Below, one piece after another: positions 32,925 to 43,015 of a DNA stretch of 64,000 nt. The stretch lies in the NCBI GenBank assembly GCA_003569185.1, contig BGOJ01000001.1, positions 314,557 to 378,556 on the forward strand. The letters are read 5' to 3'. The notes beneath the pieces were generated by a model. The model was not told the DNA's origin, made no database searches, and saw nothing but the letters and a program-made list of their open reading frames with translations. This stretch comes from Candidatus Planktophila sp. (GTDB lineage: Bacteria > Actinomycetota > Actinomycetes > Nanopelagicales > Nanopelagicaceae). Numbering within the stretch: the first letter of the stretch is position 1; the number at the start of each line of letters is the position of its first letter. The position numbers and the translations under genes were made by a program.

Positions 32925-33524
32925 ATGATTGAGCAAACTCTGCTTAAGGCTGGACTTAAAAACATAGCAGGAGTTGATGAAGCCGGCCGAGGACCATGTG
33001 CAGGGCCGTTGGTTGTTGCCGCGGTAATTTTAAAGGATCCACTTTCGCCAGCACTTAGAGAAGTAAAAGACTCAAAAGAACTTACCGAATCAAAGCGGGA
33101 GCAACTCTTTGATGTAGTAATTAACAATTCAATTGCTTACTCAATAATTGAAATCACTCCACAAGAGATCGATGAACTCGGACTTCATAAATGCAATATT
33201 GAGGGTATGCGTCGGGCAGTAAATGGGTTAAAAAGTTCGCCAGAGTATGTATTAACTGATGGGTATGCAATTCCTGGGCTTACCACACCAAATCTTTCGG
33301 TTTGGAAGGGTGATCAAGTAGCAATATCTATAAGTGCTGCGTCAATCTTGGCAAAGGTATATCGAGATCGAATAATGATTGATCTGGACAAAACCTATCC
33401 AAATTATGGTTTGGCAAGTCACAAAGGGTATATAACAGCGCTACATACTGAAGCTATAAAGAAGTATGGAGTGCTGCCCATACACCGAAAATCATTTGCA
33501 AATATTGCAGCCCTTCTTAGTTAA
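32925..33524 (+). CDS. rnhB: Ribonuclease HII
   Basis: GVDEAGRGPCAGPLVVAAVIL, ASILAKVYRDR. Confidence 0.97.
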   Translation: MIEQTLLKAGLKNIAGVDEAGRGPCAGPLVVAAVILKDPLSPALREVKDSKELTESKREQLFDVVINNSIAYSIIEITPQEIDELGLHKCNIEGMRRAVNGLKSSPEYVLTDGYAIPGLTTPNLSVWKGDQVAISISAASILAKVYRDRIMIDLDKTYPNYGLASHKGYITALHTEAIKKYGVLPIHRKSFANIAALLS

Positions 33525-33586
33525 TAGCAATTCACAATAGAGATTTATAGCCTTTATTAGTAATCAAACTTTGCTAAATTTGCAAA

Positions 33587-34468
33587 GTGTTAGATGAAAA
33601 AACAGCCAAATTAATATTATTCTCTGCATTAGATCCCGTTGATACTTTCTGGCAAGGGGAGGTTTTAAGAATTGGAGCGGTTAATACCTACCAAAACATA
33701 ATAAAAGGTTCTGCGTATCTGAATATTTCAGATTTTACTCAGATTAGAAATAAAGTTTTAAGAGCAAATGTTGAGTATCTTAAATCTGAGATTATCGCTG
33801 CAAATGCTCAATTTATAAGTAGTGAGGATTTTGATTGGCCCCTTTCTTGCCAAGATCTTTCAGCCCCACCAATTGGATTAGTAATTAAAGGCGATCGCAA
33901 GTTACTAACTCAACTTAGCAATTCAATCTCAATTGTCGGTAGTCGCAGGCCCACAAATTATGGCTTAAGTGTTGCGAATCAATTAGCTACTGATGCCTGT
34001 AAACAAGAAATTGTGGTGATAAGTGGTGGTGCCTATGGCATTGATACAGCAGCACATAAAGCAACTCTAATGGCGGGCGGTAAAACTCTCGCAGTTTTAG
34101 CTGGCGGCGTTAATAATTTGTACCCACTTGAAAATCGGCAACTCTTTACAAAAATTGCTGAAAATGGATTACTAATTTCAGAGGTTATGCCAAGTGTTAA
34201 AACTATGCCAGCTCGATTTTTGAATCGGAATCGTTTAATTGCGGCTTTATCTAAAGCCACAGTTGTAGTGGAAGCAGAGTTTGTGAGTGGTTCTATCAGG
34301 ACTGCTCGTGATGCTGCTGAGATATTTAGACCAGTTTTTGCGATTCCCGGCCAGATATCTTCAAAGTTAAGCGATGGCTGCCACCGACTTATTGCCGAAC
34401 GAATCGCTGATATTGCAACTAGTTTGGATGAAATATTAGAAGTGATAACACCCTTGCAATTGCGATAG
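33587..34468 (+). CDS. dprA: DNA processing protein DprA
   Basis: SIVGSRRPTNYG, VVISGGAYGIDTAAHKATL, FLNRNRLIAALSKATVVVEA. Confidence 0.94.
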   Translation: MLDEKTAKLILFSALDPVDTFWQGEVLRIGAVNTYQNIIKGSAYLNISDFTQIRNKVLRANVEYLKSEIIAANAQFISSEDFDWPLSCQDLSAPPIGLVIKGDRKLLTQLSNSISIVGSRRPTNYGLSVANQLATDACKQEIVVISGGAYGIDTAAHKATLMAGGKTLAVLAGGVNNLYPLENRQLFTKIAENGLLISEVMPSVKTMPARFLNRNRLIAALSKATVVVEAEFVSGSIRTARDAAEIFRPVFAIPGQISSKLSDGCHRLIAERIADIATSLDEILEVITPLQLR

Positions 34469-34492
34469 CCAAAAGGTGAGAGAATAAGATCA

Positions 34493-35410
34493 ATGGAAAA
34501 CTTCAAATCTGGTTTTGTGGCAATTGTCGGCCGTCCAAATACTGGAAAATCTACCTTGGTAAATGCTTTGGTTGGAACAAAAATAGTGATCACATCTCAT
34601 CATCCAAATACCACTAGAAATCCAATTCGGGGAATAATAAATCGCGAAAAATACCAAATGATTGTGGTTGATACTCCAGGAATGCATAAACCAAAAACTG
34701 CACTTGGTACGAGACTTAATTCGATGGTGAATGAAAATATTCAATCAAATGATGCTGTACTTCTATGTTTGCCGGCGGATGAGGAAATAGGATCTGGTGA
34801 TGAGTACATTGCAAAGCAGATCAAAGGAAATCAGAAAGTATTCTTAGTTGTTACCAAAGTAGATAAAATCTCAAAATCAGATTTAGCAATTCGATTGATA
34901 GCTGTAAATGAGTTTGCGCTGAGACTAAATCTGCAAGATGCTGAAATAATTCCAGTATCGGCTAAGAATCTAGATCAAACCGAACTTTTACTTGAATTAC
35001 TTTCTGAGCACTTACCGGATTCGCCCGCGCTTTATCCAACCGATATCAATACTGATCAAGCACAGGAGTTGATGTTTGCTGATTTGATTAGAGAAGCGGC
35101 AATTGAAGAGCTATATGAAGAGCTGCCACACTCCGTAATGGTCACCATTGAAGAGATGGGTGAGCGAGATGATGGAAAGATATTTGATATCAGCGCCACA
35201 TTGCATGTTGAGCGTGATAGTCAAAAGGGAATAATTATTGGACCGCAAGGAAGTAAGTTAAAAGCTATTGGTACCTTGGCTAGAAAATCAATTGAGAATC
35301 TTGTAGGCATGCAGGTTTTTTTACAAATTCATGTGAAGGTTTCAAAAGAGTGGCAGAAAGATCCAAAATTATTAGCTAAATTAGGATTTACAGACGCACT
35401 TTCCGACTAG
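34493..35410 (+). CDS. era: GTPase Era
   Basis: GRPNTGKSTLVNAL, DTPGMHKPK, C-terminal KH domain IIGPQGSKLKAIG. Confidence 0.96.
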   Translation: MENFKSGFVAIVGRPNTGKSTLVNALVGTKIVITSHHPNTTRNPIRGIINREKYQMIVVDTPGMHKPKTALGTRLNSMVNENIQSNDAVLLCLPADEEIGSGDEYIAKQIKGNQKVFLVVTKVDKISKSDLAIRLIAVNEFALRLNLQDAEIIPVSAKNLDQTELLLELLSEHLPDSPALYPTDINTDQAQELMFADLIREAAIEELYEELPHSVMVTIEEMGERDDGKIFDISATLHVERDSQKGIIIGPQGSKLKAIGTLARKSIENLVGMQVFLQIHVKVSKEWQKDPKLLAKLGFTDALSD

Positions 35411-36251
35411 CAAAGTAAGAGCCAATTAGAACCAATGGTAAGCCAAGCATAATTCCAAGTGTTAAAGGTTCTCCTAATAAAATTACTCCAAGCAACACCG
35501 CAACTGCTGTGTTTAAGTAGGTGATAAGTGAGGCTCTTGGTGGACCAACTTCGGCAAGTAACTTAAAGAACAAAATAAAGGCAATTGCGGTGCAGAAAAC
35601 CCCAAGGGCTGCAACTGATGCAATCGCTTCAATTGAAGGAGTTTTAGTTGGCCAATGAGTTATGGCAAATGGGAAGTAGAAAATAGTAGTAATTATCATC
35701 GCCCAAGCGTTAAGGGCAATTCCAGGAACGGTAGGTATTTTTCGGTTGATCATATTTACTGCGTAGGCATAACCAATTGCAGCCAGGATTACCATGCCAA
35801 TTGATTTAATATCCTGACGTCCACTTATTGATTCAATTCCAACCACAGCCACAACTCCGATAAAACCAATTAATAATCCAAATAATCTAGATTTGTGCCA
35901 GACAGTGTGATCTCCATTTAAAGAGGCAAAAATTGCCGCCCAAATCGGCACAGTTGCAACCAAGAGCCCAGCTAAGCCTGAAGATATTTTCTGCTCTGCA
36001 TTAGTAATCAAATACCAAGGCCCAATTAACTCTGCCACGGTATAAATAAGAACTATATGCCAGTACTTTCTTGGTATGCGGATTGTTTTCTGGGACAAAG
36101 CAAGTGGTAGTAAAACCATCGCACCAATAAGGACACGAAAGAAAATTATTGTAGAAGGAGAGATCTCCTCAACAGCAACTTTGATAAAAAGATATGGCGT
36201 TCCCCAAAGAAAGCCCACCAGGGCAAATCTGCTCCAGCCAACCTTTGTCAA
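35388..36251 (-). CDS. EamA/DMT-superfamily transporter
   Basis: About ten TM segments, GxLWGTPYLFIK start. Confidence 0.88.
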   Translation of the reverse strand: MTKVGWSRFALVGFLWGTPYLFIKVAVEEISPSTIIFFRVLIGAMVLLPLALSQKTIRIPRKYWHIVLIYTVAELIGPWYLITNAEQKISSGLAGLLVATVPIWAAIFASLNGDHTVWHKSRLFGLLIGFIGVVAVVGIESISGRQDIKSIGMVILAAIGYAYAVNMINRKIPTVPGIALNAWAMIITTIFYFPFAITHWPTKTPSIEAIASVAALGVFCTAIAFILFFKLLAEVGPPRASLITYLNTAVAVLLGVILLGEPLTLGIMLGLPLVLIGSYFASRKVRL

Positions 36252-37189
36252 TTAATTACGCCTTCCTAAAACTGCATTAATTTCCTTCGCAATCTCTGAG
36301 TATAGTGATTCGGCGTCATCTGTTACTCCACTTAAATTAAAGAAGCCATGAATCTGGCCGGCAAACTCCTTATATATCGCCGGAACTGAATCCTTTATCA
36401 ATTTTTGATAGTAGTTTTTAACATCATCAGTTAGTGGATCAAACTCAGCTGCAATCAAGATCGCAGGTGCAACACCACGAAGAGAGTTTGCTTTTACCGG
36501 CACTGCATATGGATCTTCTTGGTCTTCAACTTTTGATAGATATTGATCCCAAAACCATTTCATTGCTTGGGTTGTTAAGCCATAACCTTGTGAGTAATTT
36601 GTGGCCGATGGGTAATTCATCTGGTAGTCGTTACATGGATAGATTAAAAGCTGAAAAGCAAGTGAGATTAATTGTTCATTAGAGGCTTTAAGGGCAACTG
36701 ATGAGGCTAGATTGCCACCAGCACTATCACCGCCAACTCCAACTGCGGTTAGATCTACTCCTAGATCTTTTGCATTTTCAATAACCCATTTAAGAGTTGC
36801 ATAGCAATCATCAAGAGGAGCTGGGTAGGAATGTTCAGGGGCTTTTTGATAATCAACTGCAATAATTAAAAGTTTCCATTTTTAGCAATTTTTCGAAGAG
36901 CTGGTTCGTAGATATCTAAGAAGTTTAAAACCCATCCGCCACCATGAAAAAATACCAGCGCCGGCAAGTTATTTTCTTCACTCGGCCGATAGATCCGAAT
37001 AGGAAGATTTGATGTTGGCCCATTAATACTTCGGTGATCCACTGAATGTATCTGCAGTAATGGTTGCTTTAATGCGATATGAAGTTTGGTGTTTTCTCTT
37101 ATCTCAGCAAGTGGTGCTTGCCAGACTTGTGGCAGGCCAGTTGCTGCACGCTCTGCTAGGTAGGCAGCTATCTCGGGTTTAAGTCCCAT
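36252..37189 (-). CDS. Alpha/beta hydrolase (HSL/lipase-like), apparent 1-nt deletion near 36868-36871
   Basis: VFFHGGGWVL oxyanion motif in first part; LIIAVDYQKAPEHSYPAPLDD and GDSAGGNLA in the shifted frame; C-terminal QIHGF. Confidence 0.87.
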
Positions 37190-37262
37190 TGCGGCAGAGT
37201 AGACTTAGCCGTCAACGTTGACCAACTCATATAACTATTTCAAGGCTGGAGTTTTTACCAAG

Positions 37263-38288
37263 ATGCGTATCGGTGTTTTAACAGGTGGCGGAGATTGCCC
37301 AGGCTTAAATGCGGTAATTCGTGCTGTTGTGCGCAAGGGTGTTAAAGAGTATGGCTATGAATTTATTGGATTTAAAGATGGTTGGCGTGGGCCACTTGAA
37401 GGCTTAACAATGAAATTAGATATTCCAGCTACCCGTGGAATATTGCCAAGAGGTGGCACGATTCTAGGTTCCTCACGAACTAACCCATTTAAAATTGAAA
37501 ATGGTGTTGAAAAGATTAAAGAAAATTTAGCAAAAATGAATGTGGATGCCTTGATTGCAATTGGCGGCGAGGACACATTGGGAGTTGCAACCAAACTTGA
37601 TTCACTTGGCGTTAAGGTCATCGGTGTTCCAAAGACAATTGATAATGATTTAAACAATACTGATTACACCTTTGGATTTGATACTGCCGTAAATATTGCA
37701 GTAGAGGCGATTGATCGATTGCATACCACCGCAGAGTCACATCACCGAGCTTTGATTGTTGAAGTAATGGGCAGGCATGCTGGCTGGATTGCCCTGCACT
37801 CCGGATTAGCAGGGGGTGCATCTTGTATTTTGATCCCAGAGGTTAAGTTCTCATTAGATCAAGTATGCAAGTGGGTGGAATCTAGATTTGAACAAAGTTA
37901 CTCACCAATTATTGTTATTGCAGAGGGTGCAATTCCACAAGATGGAGATTTGATTACTAAAGATAAAACTTTGGACTCATTTGGACATGTGAAGTTATCT
38001 GGCATAGGTGAGTGGCTGGCTAATCAGATAGAGGAAAAGACTGGCAAAGAGGCTCGCACCTCAGTATTAGGACATATTCAAAGAGGTGGCACCCCAACTG
38101 CATTTGATCGAGTTCTAGCAACTAGATTTGGTTTACACGCCATCACAGCTGTTCATGATGGGGATTGGGGCAAGATGGTTGCCCTACATGGCACCAAAAT
38201 TGAAAGAGTGCCACTGGCCTCAGCGACAGAGAAGTTAAAGACTGTTGATCCTGCCCTATATAAAGAAGCGGAGATCTTCTTCGGTTAA
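37263..38288 (+). CDS. pfkA: 6-phosphofructokinase
   Basis: MRIGVLTGGGDCPGLNAVIR, VPKTIDNDL, EVMGRHAGW. Confidence 0.96.
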   Translation: MRIGVLTGGGDCPGLNAVIRAVVRKGVKEYGYEFIGFKDGWRGPLEGLTMKLDIPATRGILPRGGTILGSSRTNPFKIENGVEKIKENLAKMNVDALIAIGGEDTLGVATKLDSLGVKVIGVPKTIDNDLNNTDYTFGFDTAVNIAVEAIDRLHTTAESHHRALIVEVMGRHAGWIALHSGLAGGASCILIPEVKFSLDQVCKWVESRFEQSYSPIIVIAEGAIPQDGDLITKDKTLDSFGHVKLSGIGEWLANQIEEKTGKEARTSVLGHIQRGGTPTAFDRVLATRFGLHAITAVHDGDWGKMVALHGTKIERVPLASATEKLKTVDPALYKEAEIFFG

Positions 38289-38343
38289 TTGATGCTGGCT
38301 TAATTAGCCACATCCTTAACTAAAGATTGCATACCATTACCTA

Positions 38344-39681
38344 ATGAACGCTAACTCGATATTTACCCCAGGTCTTGTGGCAGCCCAGCAACCAACCTGG
38401 CCAGATCCAGCTGCGGTGAAAGCTGCCGTTGCTGAGTTGGAGAGCTTTCCACCATTAGTTTTTGCTGGTGAATGTGACAATTTAAAGAAGCGAATTGGCG
38501 AGGCTGCACTAGGTAATGCGTTCTGGCTGCAAGGTGGTGATTGCGCTGAGACATTTGTGGCGGCAACTGCAGACTCAATTAGAAATCGAATTAAAACTAT
38601 TTTGCAGATGGCAGCAGTACTTCAATACTTCTCATCACTTCCGGTGGTTAAGGTGGGCCGGATGGCAGGTCAATTTGCCAAGCCACGTAGCAATGACAAT
38701 GAAACCCGGGATGGGCAAACTCTGCCTGCTTATCGGGGGGATGCAGTTAATGATCTTGAGTTCACTAAAGAGGCAAGAACTCCAGATCCAAAGCGACTAG
38801 TTCGGGTCTATAACACCTCATCTGCAACATTAAATTTAGTGCGCGCATTCACACAGGGTGGTTTTGCTGATCTGCGCCAGGTACATAGTTGGAATAAGGG
38901 ATTTGCAGCTGATGCCAGATTTAGCGCTCGCTATGAGGAAATGGCTAATGAGATTGGTCGAGCGATTCAGTTTATGCAATCTGCAGGCGTTGATCCAGAA
39001 TCATTTAAATCTGTTGACTTCTACTCAAGCCATGAAGCTTTAATTCTTGAATATGAAAAGGCATTAACTCGAATCGATTCAAGAACCAATAATCCTTATG
39101 ATGTATCAGCACATTTTGTTTGGATAGGTGAGCGCACTCGTCAACTAGATGGTGCTCATATGGATTTTGCTTCAAAAATTCACAATCCAATTGGTGTAAA
39201 GCTGGGTCCAAAAAGTACTCCTGAAGAAGCTTTGGCTATTATCAAAAAACTAAATCCTGATAATGAACCTGGACGACTGACATTTATCACCAGAATGGGT
39301 GCTGGCGTAATTAGAGAAAAGCTACCTGCCTTAATTGATGCGGTTACAAAATCTGGAGCTATCGTGCTTTGGGTGTGCGATCCAATGCATGGCAACACAT
39401 ATGAAGCGCCAAGCGGCTATAAAACTAGAAAGTTTGATGATGTTATAGATGAGGTCAAGGGCTTCTTTGAGGTACATAAGAAATTAGGTACTCATCCTGG
39501 CGGTATTCATATTGAGTTAACTGGTGATGATGTAACTGAATGTGTTGGTGGTGGAGAAGCTATCAGCCATGAAGATTTATCTTCAAGATATGAAAGTGCT
39601 TGTGATCCAAGGCTTAATCACACTCAATCTCTTGAACTCGCCTTTTTGGTTGCTGAGATGCTTAGAGATCGTAGAAAGTAA
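38344..39681 (+). CDS. aroG: Class II 3-deoxy-7-phosphoheptulonate synthase
   Basis: WLQGGDCAETF, GRMAGQFAKPRS, WVCDPMHGNT, GGIHIELTGDDVTECVGG. Confidence 0.97.
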   Translation: MNANSIFTPGLVAAQQPTWPDPAAVKAAVAELESFPPLVFAGECDNLKKRIGEAALGNAFWLQGGDCAETFVAATADSIRNRIKTILQMAAVLQYFSSLPVVKVGRMAGQFAKPRSNDNETRDGQTLPAYRGDAVNDLEFTKEARTPDPKRLVRVYNTSSATLNLVRAFTQGGFADLRQVHSWNKGFAADARFSARYEEMANEIGRAIQFMQSAGVDPESFKSVDFYSSHEALILEYEKALTRIDSRTNNPYDVSAHFVWIGERTRQLDGAHMDFASKIHNPIGVKLGPKSTPEEALAIIKKLNPDNEPGRLTFITRMGAGVIREKLPALIDAVTKSGAIVLWVCDPMHGNTYEAPSGYKTRKFDDVIDEVKGFFEVHKKLGTHPGGIHIELTGDDVTECVGGGEAISHEDLSSRYESACDPRLNHTQSLELAFLVAEMLRDRRK

Positions 39682-39719
39682 CTCTTTTCTAATCTATAAA
39701 CTTAAGTTAAAGTCGGTGG

Positions 39720-40211
39720 ATGCTTCACAGCGCCACCCATAAAACTCCAATCGGAGATCTAAGTATCATCGTTGAAGAACATATTTTACTTGCAGCAGGA
39801 TTTAAATCTTTAGAGAATTTGATGAATCGATTATCGCCAGTAGATGCTGATAAAGAGATCAAACATATCGGAAAAATTCCTGTTATTTCCGAGTTAATTT
39901 CAGATTACTTTGATGGGAACCTGAATGCATTTAATCCAATTAAAGTAAGGCAACCAGGCGCAAAATTTTCCCAGGAGGTATGGAAAGTTATGCGGAAAAT
40001 TCCAGCAGGTAAAACGCTTTCTTATGCCGAATTAGCCAAGCGTGCTGGTTCTGCCGATGCAATAAGAGCTGCTGGTACAGCTTGTGGCAATAATTTAATT
40101 GCACCAATAATTCCGTGCCACCGAATAATTAAAAGTGGTGGTGCGTTAGGAAATTATGGTTACGGAATAAAGGTTAAAGAGTGGTTACTTACGCACGAGG
40201 GCGCTTTTTAA
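39720..40211 (+). CDS. ogt: Methylated-DNA--protein-cysteine S-methyltransferase
   Basis: IPAGKTLSYAELAKRAG, active site PCHRII. Confidence 0.94.
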   Translation: MLHSATHKTPIGDLSIIVEEHILLAAGFKSLENLMNRLSPVDADKEIKHIGKIPVISELISDYFDGNLNAFNPIKVRQPGAKFSQEVWKVMRKIPAGKTLSYAELAKRAGSADAIRAAGTACGNNLIAPIIPCHRIIKSGGALGNYGYGIKVKEWLLTHEGAF

Positions 40212-41243
40212 GATCTCTGGTAAGACTTGATTTACTAGATTGACATCTGAATCATCAAGATCTAAATGAGTTACAAGCCTTAAATACTTCGGACCTAAGG
40301 GACCAGTTAGTACACCCTTTTCTTTAAGTTGAGCGGCTAACTCTTGGGATGTGATATTTAAACTTGATAAATCTAAGCCGACGATATTTGTGTCTACCAT
40401 CTCGGGTGTGATTACAGCGGGTGCAATTTTTGATACCGCCTCGGCGATTGATTTCGCACGCAGATGATCATTTTTCAGGAACTTAATATTATTTTCTAAG
40501 GCATAGTGGCCAGCAGCTGCAATCAGGCCTACCTGTCGCATTCCACCACCGTAACGCTTGCGCCATTGTCTTGCCTTAGTAATTCTCTCCTTTGAAGAGA
40601 TCATTAGCGAACCTATTGGAGCACCAAGTCCTTTTGATAAGCACACACTCAAGGTGTCAAAGTACTTTCCATACTCTTTGAAATCTACTCCAGTTGCAAC
40701 ATGGGCATTCCAAATTCTTGCACCATCTAGGTGCATTGAAATTCCAAGTTTTTGGGTTTCTTGGCGAAGTTTTTTTATTTCTTCAATTGGTTGCACAGTT
40801 CCACCACCAAAATTATGAGTATTCTCAATAGCAATTGCCGTTGTTGATACTAAATAAGGCCCAGAGTCTGGTCGTGCAATATTTAATACATCCTCAGCCT
40901 TTAACAAGCCACGATCTGCCAACCAAGTTCTAGTTGTTATTCCACTGAAAACTGCACCTGCTCCAAGCTCTGCTCTAACAATATGTGAATTTGTCTCAGT
41001 CAGTAATTCTTCACCGGGTGCAACTAACATTCGGATAGCTAATTGATTTGCTAAAGAACCAGTAGGGCAAAAAAGAGCGGCTTCATGGCCAAATAAATCT
41101 GCAACTCGTTCTTCAAGTGAATTAACAGTTGGATCTTCACCATAAACATCATCACCAACCTCAGCTGCAACCATAAACTTTCGCATTTCATCTGAAGGTT
41201 TAGTTAAAGTGTCCGACCTAAGATCAACTACTTTATTTGCCAC
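40185..41243 (-). CDS. Low-specificity L-threonine aldolase family
   Basis: DLRSDTLTKPS, MHLDGARIWNAHVATG, CLSKGLGAPIGS. Confidence 0.93.
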   Translation of the reverse strand: MANKVVDLRSDTLTKPSDEMRKFMVAAEVGDDVYGEDPTVNSLEERVADLFGHEAALFCPTGSLANQLAIRMLVAPGEELLTETNSHIVRAELGAGAVFSGITTRTWLADRGLLKAEDVLNIARPDSGPYLVSTTAIAIENTHNFGGGTVQPIEEIKKLRQETQKLGISMHLDGARIWNAHVATGVDFKEYGKYFDTLSVCLSKGLGAPIGSLMISSKERITKARQWRKRYGGGMRQVGLIAAAGHYALENNIKFLKNDHLRAKSIAEAVSKIAPAVITPEMVDTNIVGLDLSSLNITSQELAAQLKEKGVLTGPLGPKYLRLVTHLDLDDSDVNLVNQVLPEILKSALVRK

Positions 41244-42114
41244 TGTTGTTTACTCCTGAATTAGTGTGCTTTGAATCAGACCAAATTACCAGTGCCATGG
41301 CAATTAATACTAGGGTTCCACCGGAAATTATCCGCAAAGTGATCGGATCATTATCAAAGTAGAGTCCAAAAAATAGTGCAAATGGAGTTTCCATGGCGAG
41401 CAGTACTCCCGCAACTGTGGCACTCATAACTGATTGGGCTTTGGTTTGGATAAGAAATCCCAAGAATGTTGCAAAGAACGCAGTATAGAAAACGGCTGAC
41501 CAAACTGCATTATCGGGCGGCAGTTGAAAACCATCTTTTAAGGATAAAGCAAAGAAAATTACTGCTGAAACTAAAATTTGTATCAATGTTAATGCGTAAG
41601 TATTTTCTCCATCACTCCACTCGCCTAAGGCGACAATTTGTCCAGCAAAGAGTAAGGCGGAGATCAAAACCAATATCTCCCCGATGCCAACTGAGATGCC
41701 ATTAAATGAAATAAAGTAAAGACCAATAGTTGCAACTAGCACTGCTAACCATTGAACTTTGAAAATTTCTCGCTTTAGAAGTAGCCAAGAAATCAGGGGA
41801 GTAAAGACTAAGTAAAGGCCTGTTATAAATCCGGTGTTGGAAACTGTTGTTTGGGTTAGTCCAAATGTTTGGAATATGAATCCACTGCAAAGAAGTAATC
41901 CGATTAAAACTGCTCGTTTAACAAATTTACGGTCTAATCCTGTTAAAGATTTTGGCTTGTAGATAAACATAAAAGCAGCTGCCAAAATAAATCTACTTGC
42001 CAAAAAGGAGTAAACGTCCTGACGAACTAGAGAATCTTTCATAACCAAGAAAGCTCCACCCCAAACCGCAGTAGTGGCAAGCAATCCTAAATAGAGAAAT
42101 ACTTTAATTTTCAT
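41233..42114 (-). CDS. EamA/DMT-superfamily transporter
   Basis: Multi-TM, WGGAFLVMKDSL start, TGLYLVFTPL. Confidence 0.88.
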   Translation of the reverse strand: MKIKVFLYLGLLATTAVWGGAFLVMKDSLVRQDVYSFLASRFILAAAFMFIYKPKSLTGLDRKFVKRAVLIGLLLCSGFIFQTFGLTQTTVSNTGFITGLYLVFTPLISWLLLKREIFKVQWLAVLVATIGLYFISFNGISVGIGEILVLISALLFAGQIVALGEWSDGENTYALTLIQILVSAVIFFALSLKDGFQLPPDNAVWSAVFYTAFFATFLGFLIQTKAQSVMSATVAGVLLAMETPFALFFGLYFDNDPITLRIISGGTLVLIAMALVIWSDSKHTNSGVNNSGK

Positions 42115-42981
42115 CTATTTATCTCGCATCTTTTTTAACATGGCAACTTCACTGCCATGTTCTGGTTCAGCTCCTGGGGTTTCTAAGATTAATGGTGCAT
42201 TTAAAACAGCTGGATGGGCCAATAACTCTATGAATGGTTTGCTGCCAATTTCGCCCTTACCAATATTTTGATGACGATCCTTTAGATTACCGCAGATATC
42301 CATCGAGTCATTTGCGTGAATTAATTGAATTCGCTCAATACCTGCAATCTTTACAAGTAGATCCATCGTTTCAGTCATGCCGCCAGGCTTTTTGATGTCA
42401 TGACCAGCAGCAAAAACGTGACAGGTATCAAGGCAAACGCCAACCTTTGGGTGCCACTCAAGGGCTTCAAAATACTTGGTTAGGTCATCTAATTTCTTAA
42501 CTAAAGATTGGCCTTGGCCTGCAGTTGGCTCAAGCAGCAGCCATGGGTCGTCATCTTTTAAGTTATTTAGAATTGGCATGACACCTTCATGTATTTGCTG
42601 CCAAGCTTTATCAACATGTGATTCATCAACAGCGGAGCCGGTATGGACAACTACTCCTTTTGCGCCAATTTCTTTTCCACGTTTTAGTGAATACGCAGTT
42701 GCTGCTAATGAATTTTCATAAGTTGAAACTGTAGGAGAACCTAGATTAATAAGAAATGAAGCGTGCACATAAGCTTCAATATTGTGTTCAGCAGTCTTGG
42801 CTTTAAAAGCCTCATCCATTGCCGGGTTGGGTGCTGAAGTTGCCCAAGTTCTAGGGCTTGATGCAAAAACTTGAATTGCTTCAGCTTTGATCGTTAATGC
42901 ATACTCAATTGAACGTGTGGCCATGCCGCCAGAGGTCGGAACATGTGCTCCGATTTTTGGAAGTGATTTAGCTTTAGCCAT
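42115..42981 (-). CDS. nfo: Endonuclease IV (deoxyribonuclease IV)
   Basis: IGAHVPTSGGM, VVHTGSA, VCLDTCHVFAAGHD, HANDS, ETPG. Confidence 0.95.
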   Translation of the reverse strand: MAKAKSLPKIGAHVPTSGGMATRSIEYALTIKAEAIQVFASSPRTWATSAPNPAMDEAFKAKTAEHNIEAYVHASFLINLGSPTVSTYENSLAATAYSLKRGKEIGAKGVVVHTGSAVDESHVDKAWQQIHEGVMPILNNLKDDDPWLLLEPTAGQGQSLVKKLDDLTKYFEALEWHPKVGVCLDTCHVFAAGHDIKKPGGMTETMDLLVKIAGIERIQLIHANDSMDICGNLKDRHQNIGKGEIGSKPFIELLAHPAVLNAPLILETPGAEPEHGSEVAMLKKMRDK

Positions 42982-43015
42982 CAGGGGAGCCTACCTGAGA
43001 GGTGGCTAATTTTAT

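Noticed and set aside
34033-34593. 186-aa minus-strand ORF
   Set aside because: Antisense shadow of dprA/era; no recognisable domain; host frames carry strong conserved motifs.
38285-38343. GGCT-TAATTA-GCC inverted repeat between pfkA and aroG as terminator/operator
   Set aside because: Short AT-rich palindrome without T-run; expected by chance.
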